A DNA stretch of 9,521 bases from JAPSGM01 sp036258735 (GTDB lineage: Bacteria; Chloroflexota; Limnocylindria; QHBO01). The translations under genes were made by a program, and so were the position numbers. Below the pieces are notes generated by a model. The model saw only the letters and a program-made list of their open reading frames with translations, did no database searches and was not told the DNA's origin. Location: NCBI GenBank assembly GCA_036258735.1, contig DATADC010000197.1:1-9521 (forward strand). Direction: 5' to 3'. This document shows positions 1 through 5,183 of the stretch, in pieces. Position 1 is the stretch's first letter. Each line of letters starts with the position of its first letter.

Positions 1-2
1 GG

Positions 3-206
3 TGACTGCCGGCCGACGCCTCCGAGGTGCACTTGATCGAGCGGGTCCGCCGGCGCCTCGCGGACCAGCTGCGCAACCACCGGCGGTGGGCCGCCCTGCC
101 CGCGCCGGAGCGGGCCACCAGTGTCCTCCTCGACGGCCGCCGGACCGAGTGCCACCGCCCCGGCCGGGGCATCCGCCTGGTCCACACCTTCTGCAAGGGC
201 GGTTAG
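3..206 (+). pseudogene. C-terminal fragment of an IS630-family-like transposase
   Basis: Reading from base 6 gives 66 codons ending in TAG at 204-206, with an in-frame TGA at 3-5 directly before. The peptide starts LPADASEVHLIERVRRRLA. This matches the spacing of the IS630/DDE_3 C-terminal signature, normally LP-x-x-S-P-x-L-N-x-I-E-R-x-W, which holds the third catalytic acidic residue (here the E of IER). Several usually conserved positions differ: SP reads SE, N reads H, and the W after IER reads R. The TGA may be a mutated Trp codon (TGG), but that is inference. The peptide ends RLVHTFCKGG. Its stop overlaps the stop of the binding-protein gene on the other strand (203-205), so no IS end or spacer separates them. 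The family call comes from recall of the motif, not from an alignment. The element's body lies left of the window. Confidence 0.5.
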
Positions 207-1513
207 GCCATCGGCTCCGCGAGGACCTGGTCGGCCAGGCGGGTGGCCTCCTTCAGGGCGTCGGGCACCTGCTGCTGGCCGTTGAAGGCCGGGTTCATGG
301 CTTCGGTGATGGCGTCGAACCAGGGCGTGAACTTGGCGTGGAACGGCATCGGCTTGGTGTAGGCGAAGGCATCGACCAGCAGCTTCATGGTGGCCGGTGG
401 CGGCGAGAGGTACCGGTCGCTGGTCTGGAGCTTCTTGAGCACCGGCGTCGTGCCGCGCAGGTCGGTGATGAGGCCCTGGGTGTACTCGCCGGAGAGGAAG
501 AGGAGCAGCTGCGTGGCCTCTTCCGGCCGGTCCTTGGCGCTGCTCATGGCCCAGTGCGGCTGATCGCTGACCATGGCGACCCGTCGCCGGGTCCGGGGGG
601 CTATTGGGGTCGGGAAGTAGTCCAGTTCGAAAGCAGGGTTCTGCGTGCGGATGGTGGCGGCCAGTCCGGCGCCGGTCACGGCCATCCCGATGTTGCCAGC
701 GGTCAGGCCGGGCCGGTACTGGGTCCGCTCCTCGGTGGTGGGTGACACCCGGTAGCGATGGATCAAGTCGACGGCGAACTGGGCCGCCTCGATGGCGGGC
801 GGCTGGTCGAGCAGCGTCTTCTTGAAGTCGGCGCTGATCCAGTCTTGCCCGTTGCTGTAAACCAGCGGTCCCCATTGCATTTCCAGGCCGTTGAACATCA
901 GCACACCCCACTGCTGCTCCTGCGCACGGGTGAGCGCCTGCGCCGCCTCCAGGAGCTCGTTCCACGTCCAGTCGGTCGTGGGAGGCTTGACCCCGAACCT
1001 GTCGAACATGGTCTTGTTGTAGGCCCAGATGATCGCCTGCAGCTGGAAGGGCATGCCGTACCGCTTACCCTCGAAATCGGCGACGCCGGGCACCAGCGTG
1101 TAGTCGTTCAGGTCGACCTTGAGCTTCTTGAGCGTCGGCGAGATGTCGAAGAGATAGCCGCGGTTGACGAACTCGTGGAAGAACTGGCCGGCGCCGAGGG
1201 CGACGTGGGCCAGGGTGTTGGCGGCCGCCTGCGCGATGATCATGGCGCGCATGCCCTCGTCCTTGTACTGGAAATCGACGGTGATGTGGGGGAACTGGCG
1301 CTGGAACTCGGGGAGGGCCTTCTGGAGAGTCTCCAGGCGGGTGCCGCCGGCCCAGTTGGTGAGGAAGGCCACCGTCACCGGCCTGCGCTGGGCCGCGCCG
1401 CCCGTCTGGTCGCCGATCCCGGCGCAGGCGGCCGCCAGCGCGCCGGCGACGGCCGGCGCGCTGGCCAGCAGAAGCCGCCGTGTGTGCGCCAGTGGTGTCA
1501 TGGTGCTGTCCAT
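203..1513 (-). CDS. ABC-transporter sugar-binding lipoprotein (extracellular solute-binding protein family 1)
   Basis: This 436-residue protein would bind a carbohydrate outside the membrane and deliver it to a CUT1-type ABC importer. The N-terminus has a twin-arginine-like signal (TRRLLLAS, residues 11-18), then a hydrophobic Ala-rich stretch and a lipobox-like LAAAC with Cys30 as the probable lipidated residue. The mature part reads as a family 1 binding protein: PVTVAFLTNWAGG soon after the anchor, then the hallmark AYNKTMFDRFGVKPP with a following WTWNELLEAAQALT, and RPEEATQLLLFLSGE near the end. Length is normal for the family. The ATG at 1513 is chosen because GAAGGGA lies 7 bases upstream (1521-1527) and the signal peptide follows at once; the open frame runs up to 1837 but that extension is not signal-like. 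It is the last minus-strand gene, 320 bases after the aldolase gene. No permease follows in the window: the stop overlaps that of an IS630-like fragment. The ligand is unknown. Confidence 0.9.
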   Translation of the reverse strand: MDSTMTPLAHTRRLLLASAPAVAGALAAACAGIGDQTGGAAQRRPVTVAFLTNWAGGTRLETLQKALPEFQRQFPHITVDFQYKDEGMRAMIIAQAAANTLAHVALGAGQFFHEFVNRGYLFDISPTLKKLKVDLNDYTLVPGVADFEGKRYGMPFQLQAIIWAYNKTMFDRFGVKPPTTDWTWNELLEAAQALTRAQEQQWGVLMFNGLEMQWGPLVYSNGQDWISADFKKTLLDQPPAIEAAQFAVDLIHRYRVSPTTEERTQYRPGLTAGNIGMAVTGAGLAATIRTQNPAFELDYFPTPIAPRTRRRVAMVSDQPHWAMSSAKDRPEEATQLLLFLSGEYTQGLITDLRGTTPVLKKLQTSDRYLSPPPATMKLLVDAFAYTKPMPFHAKFTPWFDAITEAMNPAFNGQQQVPDALKEATRLADQVLAEPMA

Positions 1514-1520
1514 CGGTTGT

Positions 1521-1527
1521 TCCCTTC
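1521..1527 (-). promoter_or_regulatory. Ribosome binding site fixing the binding-protein start
   Basis: GAAGGGA on the minus strand, 7 bases before the ATG at 1513. It supports starting at the signal peptide rather than at the in-frame ATG 108 codons upstream (1837). Confidence 0.6.
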
Positions 1528-1645
1528 TACTGTGACCCCGCGGCCCGGTCGCCTGCCCTGCAGCAATCGGCGCTCGTGATGGCTTGCGGTGTGCGCTCAC
1601 CTCCTCCGCTGCATTCTTGGCGAACGGTCCATCCGACGGCCGCAC

Positions 1646-1698
1646 GGTGGCGCCGGTGGCGGCCGCTGGAGCGGGTCGGCTCCTCCTGCGGGCCTGTG
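1646..1698. repeat. 53-base block, copy 1 (matches 3975-4027)
   Basis: Aligning 1646-1698 with 3975-4027 on the same strand gives 44 of 53 identical bases and no gaps, including the identical 14-mer GGAGCGGGTCGGCT. On the minus strand copy 2 covers the start codon and first codons of the phosphodiesterase gene. In copy 1 the aligned start codon reads AGG, so that start is lost. The encoded peptides stay alike in the same frame (SRPAPAAATGAT against SRPAPGATTGTT). This suggests a partial duplication with divergence, or a shared regulatory block. Confidence 0.6.
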
Positions 1699-1833
1699 CG
1701 AGCGCCCGCGCGGCCCCCCCCGGCCAGTTGGCGTCCCGGGACCGCGTCGCGCCCGACGTGCCGACCATCTGCTTCGAGCACGTGTCTATCGTCCCGCAGG
1801 TCCCGATCTCGCTGGTCGTTACTAACCTTTCCC

Positions 1834-2817
1834 TCATGCGGGTAGCGGGCGCCTGGAGTGCGCGCGCCCGATGCGGGCCGTCTCCTCGCTGCGTCCCCCG
1901 ATGATGCGTACCCCTTCATCGATCTTCGCTGCCACCGTTTCCGGCGTCGCGCCCTCCAAGAAGGCGACACCGTACATTCGGCAGGCCGAGAACACGCGCC
2001 GACGTGCGTCAGCCATCTCCGGCGGCAGCGGATCGCGCGGTATCTGGAGATAGCCGAGCGACAGCCCGAGATCACCGGGTCCCATTTCCGCGAACCCGAC
2101 ACCGGGCACGGCCAGGATCTCCTCGCAGTGCGCGATACCCTCCGGACTCTCTAGCTTGACGCCGAGCAGCAGCTCGCCCTCTAGATTGACTGGCCAGGGA
2201 TCGCACTTCTGGAGGTAGTCGTGGTCGGAGAGCCCCCAAACCGGCGCTGCGCTCGCCTCGGAGCCCCGCCCGCGCAGACCAATGCCAAGCAGCGGTCGGC
2301 CGTCGCCGCCCGTGCGGCCGCCGGCCGGCACCGTTGCGCCCCCCATGCGCTCGAGCGGTGAGGGCAGCTCGGGATCGACGCCCACAGACTGGTGCGGGTA
2401 GCGGCACGCCTCCACAAAGGCCCGCACCGCGCCCGCGGATTCCGCCTGGCACAGCAGGATGCCGTGGACGCCGCGGGCGAGGAGTTGCCGGAATTGCCAC
2501 GCGTTGAAGCGCACGTTCGCCTCGTCGGTGCCGTTCACCGGCGCCTCCACGATCACCGCCGGGGTGCGGTGCCCGCTCGCCGTCGGCCCGCCGTCGACCA
2601 GGCCACGCACGTACTCCGCCAGGCCGGCCAGGTCGAACGAACCGTGCTCCATCCCCACGTTGATGTAGTCCGCCCAGGTGTGAGCATCCAGCTTGCCCTG
2701 CGCATAGGTCAACACGTGTCCCGTATGGCCACCCGTGTAGTAGATCGGCTGGTCCTGCGCCAGCAGCTGGATTGCCCGATTGACGCGCGACCTTCCCTTC
2801 ACCAAGGCTTGAGTCAC
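1834..2817 (-). CDS. HpcH/HpaI aldolase-family protein (2-oxo acid aldolase / citrate lyase beta fold)
   Basis: This 327-residue TIM-barrel protein belongs to the family that makes or breaks a C-C bond between pyruvate or another 2-oxo acid and an aldehyde, using a divalent metal. Visible marks: DYINVGMEHGSFD (residues 50-62), with E57-H58 at the place of the catalytic His; LLGVKLESPEGIAHCEEI (217-234), with Glu223 as metal ligand; and PGVGFAEMGPGDLGLSLGY (238-256), with Asp249 as second ligand. The 26-residue Glu-Asp spacing is that of E. coli HpaI (E149/D175, from memory). Two positions differ: the Gln two before the metal Glu is Lys221, and the Arg expected near 'VVR' is replaced in AVIVEAPVNG (87-96). 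An unusual substrate is therefore likely. It runs somewhat longer than HpaI. The start is GTG at 2817, with GGGGAG 7 bases upstream inside the end of the VOC gene; the gap to that gene is 4 bases, so translation is probably coupled. Its stop overlaps an ATG (ATGA, 1834-1837). The exact reaction is unknown. Confidence 0.82.
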   Translation of the reverse strand: MTQALVKGRSRVNRAIQLLAQDQPIYYTGGHTGHVLTYAQGKLDAHTWADYINVGMEHGSFDLAGLAEYVRGLVDGGPTASGHRTPAVIVEAPVNGTDEANVRFNAWQFRQLLARGVHGILLCQAESAGAVRAFVEACRYPHQSVGVDPELPSPLERMGGATVPAGGRTGGDGRPLLGIGLRGRGSEASAAPVWGLSDHDYLQKCDPWPVNLEGELLLGVKLESPEGIAHCEEILAVPGVGFAEMGPGDLGLSLGYLQIPRDPLPPEMADARRRVFSACRMYGVAFLEGATPETVAAKIDEGVRIIGGRSEETARIGRAHSRRPLPA

Positions 2818-2821
2818 GGGA

Positions 2822-3244
2822 TCACTCCCCGCGGGCGCCGCCGGGCCGGATCCGCCACCCGGACTGGTTGACGTCGATGGGGATGCCCTCCGGCGTCAAC
2901 CACTTGCGCTCTCCGATCCAGTTGTCCGGCGTCCCCTCCGTGTTGCCATACTGGCGGTTGTGCTCGGCGAGTTCGACGGCCCCCAGGGCGGTCAGCTTTG
3001 CTTCCGTCTCCTCGAGATTCTCCACGTGGAGCCCGAAGTGGTGCAGCCCCGGGTGGCCGCCGCCGTACCGGTCCTCGATCCATTTCAGCACTGTGACGTT
3101 GATGTAGCCGTCGCTTAGAACCGCTGCCTCGACAGGGCTGTTGGGATTGCGTGGGAGCTCGATCAGCCCGAAGGCCTCCTTGAAAAACTCGGCCGTCGCT
3201 CTTACGTCGCGGGTGGTGATGCCGATGTGCCGTATCTTAGCCAC
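2822..3244 (-). CDS. VOC-family (glyoxalase/bleomycin-resistance/dioxygenase fold) protein
   Basis: A 140-residue single-domain protein with two beta-alpha-beta-beta-beta modules, the fold of glyoxalase I, methylmalonyl-CoA epimerase and extradiol dioxygenases. Module 1 starts MAKIRHIGITTRDV, with His6 at the usual metal position. Module 2 starts GLHHFGLHVENLEE, with the His of HFGLHV as a second ligand, and closes with LTPEGIPIDVNQSG. There the usual final Glu is absent and Asp or Asn may replace it. Length is typical. GTG at 3244 is chosen over ATG at 3259 because GGGAGA (3252-3257) lies 7 bases upstream of it, and because MAKIRHIGI is the standard beginning of the fold; the ATG itself is part of the ribosome-binding stretch. 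It sits between the broken phosphodiesterase gene and the aldolase gene, 4 bases before the latter. It could be an epimerase, isomerase or lyase on a catabolic intermediate; the sequence does not say which. Confidence 0.8.
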   Translation of the reverse strand: MAKIRHIGITTRDVRATAEFFKEAFGLIELPRNPNSPVEAAVLSDGYINVTVLKWIEDRYGGGHPGLHHFGLHVENLEETEAKLTALGAVELAEHNRQYGNTEGTPDNWIGERKWLTPEGIPIDVNQSGWRIRPGGARGE

Positions 3245-4016
3245 GTCGCGTTCTCCCATCTGAAGGGCAAGCAATCGTAGGGGCGCGTCGGGTGAGGTGG
3301 GATGGTGCGGGAGCTCGGCGGTGCTCACCGCTCCCCCGGTGGCCGGTTCGATTCCGTCCTCCACTGGCCGTACCTCCCCCAGAGCGCTGACCTCCGGACC
3401 GCCTCCTTCTCCGGCCACGCCCTTGCCCGACCGCCGCCTTCCGGTGCACCACGGATGTGCAGCGTCGCCTGCCACGTGAGTCCCCCTTCGCGACGGCGGC
3501 CCCGGCGCCTCGCAGCAGCACGTGGACCTCGCCGGCACGCATCGTCACGGCGGCCGTGCGCCGGTCGAGCGTGGCGCCGAACGGCGCCACGACGTACCCG
3601 CCCTTCAGGCGCGACGCCCAGCTCGCCGGGTGCGCCGCCACCAAGCACTTGCGTCCGGCGCGCTCCGCCGCTTCCCAGATCGTCTCCGCCGTGATCGTGC
3701 GCGCGTCAAGGGTCGACAGCGGCACGCGCTCGGGTGGGTCGGTGGCGCGCCCGTCATACCACTCGGGCGCGCCGTGGGTTCCCGGCCACGCGCCCGTCGC
3801 GAGCGTCGCCCAGCTGGATGGCGTGTAGCACGACAGGCACGGCATCGCCTCGTTGGTGGTGCCTTCCGCCATCAACCGCGTGGGATGGGGGAGCACGCCC
3901 TCGGGCGCGAACCGGCGGAGCATGGCAAGCGTGAGGCAGTCCATGCCAAGCACGATGGCGCGCTCGGGTCGTGAGGTGGTGCCGGTGGTGGCCCCGGGAG
4001 CGGGTCGGCTGGTCAT
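3237..4016 (-). CDS. Truncated type I phosphodiesterase (alkaline phosphatase superfamily), probable pseudogene
   Basis: The first ~175 residues are clearly the N-terminal half of the type I phosphodiesterase/nucleotide pyrophosphatase family. AIVLGMDCLT (20-29) has metal-binding Asp26; MPCLSCYTPSSWATLATG (58-75) has Thr65 at the nucleophile position; PGTHGAPEWYDG (78-89) and ITAETIWEAAERAG (108-121) follow. Intact members run to about 400-550 residues and carry a C-terminal SDHG-type metal site; here the frame has 259 codons and no such site appears in any frame. After VHVLLRGAGAAVAKG the frame turns into Arg/Gly-rich sequence. At the C5 run 3482-3486 a one-base shift opens GGLTWQATLHIRGAPEGGG in another frame, which looks more natural but stops at 3325. 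A frameshift plus loss of the C-terminal half is the likely history. ATG at 4016 overlaps the regulator stop (ATGA, 4013-4016), with AGAGG 5 bases before. The open frame overlaps the VOC start by 8 bases. Confidence 0.72.
   Translation of the reverse strand: MTSRPAPGATTGTTSRPERAIVLGMDCLTLAMLRRFAPEGVLPHPTRLMAEGTTNEAMPCLSCYTPSSWATLATGAWPGTHGAPEWYDGRATDPPERVPLSTLDARTITAETIWEAAERAGRKCLVAAHPASWASRLKGGYVVAPFGATLDRRTAAVTMRAGEVHVLLRGAGAAVAKGDSRGRRRCTSVVHRKAAVGQGRGRRRRRSGGQRSGGGTASGGRNRTGHRGSGEHRRAPAPSHLTRRAPTIACPSDGRTRRG
3252..3257 (-). promoter_or_regulatory. Ribosome binding site deciding the VOC gene start
   Basis: GGGAGA on the minus strand, 7 bases before the GTG at 3244. An upstream ATG at 3259 overlaps this stretch and would leave poor signals of its own, so GTG is preferred. 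Confidence 0.55.
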
Positions 4017-4027
4017 TCGGGCCTCTG
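3975..4027. repeat. 53-base block, copy 2 (matches 1646-1698)
   Basis: This copy covers the junction of the regulator and phosphodiesterase genes, including the phosphodiesterase ATG, its ribosome-binding AGAGG and its first 14 codons on the minus strand. It matches 1646-1698 at 44 of 53 positions without gaps. Confidence 0.6.
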
Positions 4028-5077
4028 AGGACGCACGTGCCGAGTGCGTTCGGCGCGGGGCTGCGGTTGAGCCTGGAGCTCGCGCTGGGCGCGCAGCAGT
4101 TCTTCGACGTGGGCGGGGGTGCCCCCGAACCGGCGCCAGGCCATGGCGACGATGAGGGCCTCGATAACCGCGGCCGTGACCACGCGTGAGGCAAACTGCT
4201 CCGAGCCCGAGACGGCGTCATGGCCAAAGCTCACCAGGTGAATGTCCGCCGCCCGGGCGGCCGGGGATCCGGGGGCGGCCGTGACGCAGATGCTGGGGAC
4301 TCCGCGCTGGCGCGCGTGCCGCAGCGCCTGCACCACCTGTGGCGCGGCGCCGTGCTGCGAGACGGCGAACAGGACGTCGTCCCGGCCGAGCAGATGGATC
4401 TCGGCGATCATGACGCTCGGATCGACGGTGTACGACGCCCGCAGTCCGAGCACCGTCAGGCGGTACGCCGCCATGGCGCAGACGGCCATGCCCGCGCCGG
4501 TGCCGATGAACAGGACGCTTTCGGCCCGACTGAGCGCGTCGACGGCTCGCCGCACCATGTCGCGGTCCAGCGAGTGCACCGTCTCCTGGAGACACTGCAT
4601 CTCGAGCGCGAGGGTGCGATACACGATGGCGAGCTCGTCGTCGTCACGCTCGACCGCCTCGGCGATGGACGCGGGCATGCCGTACGCGCCGCCGAGCACG
4701 CGGCCGAGATCAAGGATGAGGCCCTGCGAAAACTCGCGGTAGCCCCGCATCCCGAGGTCACGCGCGAAGCGGTTGATGCTGTTCACGGAGACGCCGACGC
4801 GCGCGGCGAGATCATTGATGGACAGGCCGCGGACTTCCCACGGGGTCGCGAGGACGTAGTCAGCGACACGCCCGCTCGTGCCGTGAAGCTGATCGCGGAC
4901 CTGGCGGATGCGAGCGAGCACGCCACCGCCATTCAGCACGGGCGCACCGACCGAGGTGGAGCCGAGCCCCGCCTCGGCCGACACCGTCGCAGCCGCCTCC
5001 AGCCCTGCCGACGCGGCGGCCTTCCCCCGCCGGCGAGTGGACGCCGGCCTGTGCCGGGCGTGTCCGGGATCTTCCAT
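4013..5077 (-). CDS. RpiR-family transcriptional regulator (HTH plus SIS sugar-isomerase domain)
   Basis: A 354-residue DNA-binding regulator that probably senses a phosphorylated sugar or similar ligand. After an Ala/Arg-rich N-terminal extension of about 50 residues, the HTH_6 domain runs from about 55 to 125. LSINDLAARVGVSVNSINRF is the helix-turn-helix (residues about 85-104), and DLGMRGYREFSQ is the usual RpiR sequence after it. The SIS domain runs from about 185 to 290: SVLFIGTGAGMAVCAMAAYR, then DDVLFAVSQHGAAPQVVQAL, where the family's S-x-S-G loop reads S-x-H-G, then VPSICVTAAPGSPAARAAD. ATG at 5077 is preferred to 5230 because the longer frame would cross the divergent promoter and overlap the oxidoreductase gene. 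No ribosome-binding site precedes 5077, which fits the near-leaderless promoter proposed at 5090-5118. It heads the minus-strand genes, overlaps the next by ATGA, and faces three oxidoreductase genes. It probably controls both directions and itself. Confidence 0.88.
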   Translation of the reverse strand: MEDPGHARHRPASTRRRGKAAASAGLEAAATVSAEAGLGSTSVGAPVLNGGGVLARIRQVRDQLHGTSGRVADYVLATPWEVRGLSINDLAARVGVSVNSINRFARDLGMRGYREFSQGLILDLGRVLGGAYGMPASIAEAVERDDDELAIVYRTLALEMQCLQETVHSLDRDMVRRAVDALSRAESVLFIGTGAGMAVCAMAAYRLTVLGLRASYTVDPSVMIAEIHLLGRDDVLFAVSQHGAAPQVVQALRHARQRGVPSICVTAAPGSPAARAADIHLVSFGHDAVSGSEQFASRVVTAAVIEALIVAMAWRRFGGTPAHVEELLRAQRELQAQPQPRAERTRHVRPQRPE

Positions 5078-5089
5078 CAGCCGAGGCGT

Positions 5090-5118
5090 ACGATAACACC
5101 GAACCCGCCGCTGCGCAA
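5090..5118 (-). promoter_or_regulatory. Possible promoter of the RpiR gene, near-leaderless
   Basis: On the minus strand TTGCGC (5113-5118) and TATCGT (5090-5095) are separated by 17 bases, a sigma-70-like arrangement. The -10 box ends 12 bases before the ATG at 5077, so the transcript would start only a few bases ahead of it. This agrees with the missing ribosome-binding site. The -35 match is weak. Confidence 0.35.
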
Positions 5119-5168
5119 GTAATTTCGCCGCTATTGGCCAAGAACGAAGTAGTTTCGCTAGCATTGGC
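5117..5168. promoter_or_regulatory. Direct-repeat pair in the divergent promoter, candidate RpiR operator
   Basis: Two 22-base direct repeats lie at 5117-5138 and 5147-5168. Each begins AAGTARTTTCGC and ends ATTGGC; 17 of 22 positions are identical. The start-to-start distance is 30 bases, about three helical turns. They lie in the relatively A+T-rich part of the only divergent intergenic region, and the left repeat touches the proposed -35 box of the regulator gene. An 8-base palindrome, TTGGCCAA, spans 5134-5141. Position and spacing suit a regulator that binds as a dimer or tetramer, but binding by the RpiR protein is inference. Confidence 0.5.
5134..5164 (+). promoter_or_regulatory. Weak candidate promoter for the oxidoreductase genes
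   Basis: TTGGCC (5134-5139) and TAGCAT (5159-5164) resemble -35 and -10 boxes but are 19 bases apart, longer than usual. The pair lies inside the direct repeats, so an operator-bound protein would block it. The gene starts 19 bases after the -10 box. Confidence 0.22.
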
Positions 5169-5183
5169 GCTACTGGAGATGCG

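Larger units (their letters stand above)
1514..1833. other. 320-base gap between aldolase and binding-protein genes; decayed or regulatory
   Basis: I recognise no intact gene here. On the minus strand an ATG at 1837 overlaps the aldolase stop in an ATGA arrangement and opens a frame that runs without stop into the binding protein. It encodes MRERLVTTSEIG and then Ala/Arg-rich sequence of no family I know. A run of eight C lies at 1714-1721. Positions 1646-1698 match 3975-4027, the start of the phosphodiesterase gene, at 44 of 53 bases without gaps. On the plus strand the frame around 1740-1845 also has GC-rich third positions, so codon bias does not settle which strand, if any, was coding. 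I see no convincing promoter or terminator. The gap may hold a vestigial gene or the leader of the binding-protein gene. Confidence 0.4.

Noticed and set aside
758..1579. Long open frame on the plus strand antisense to the binding-protein gene
   Set aside because: It mirrors codon bias of the real minus-strand gene; its translation is Arg/Gly/Val-rich with no motif.
1714..1721. C8 run considered as a phase-variation tract
   Set aside because: No intact gene depends on its length here; the binding-protein gene starts 200 bases later with its own signals.
203..1837. A 544-codon version of the binding protein starting at 1837
   Set aside because: The first 108 codons lack a signal peptide and known homology; a proper ribosome-binding site and lipoprotein signal sit at 1513.
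2822..3538. A 238-codon version of the VOC protein
   Set aside because: The upstream part lies over the decayed phosphodiesterase and resembles no VOC domain; GTG at 3244 has its own ribosome-binding site and begins the fold.
4220..5122. Long open frame on the plus strand antisense to the regulator
   Set aside because: The minus strand encodes clear HTH and SIS domains; the plus translation has no recognisable feature and runs into the divergent promoter.
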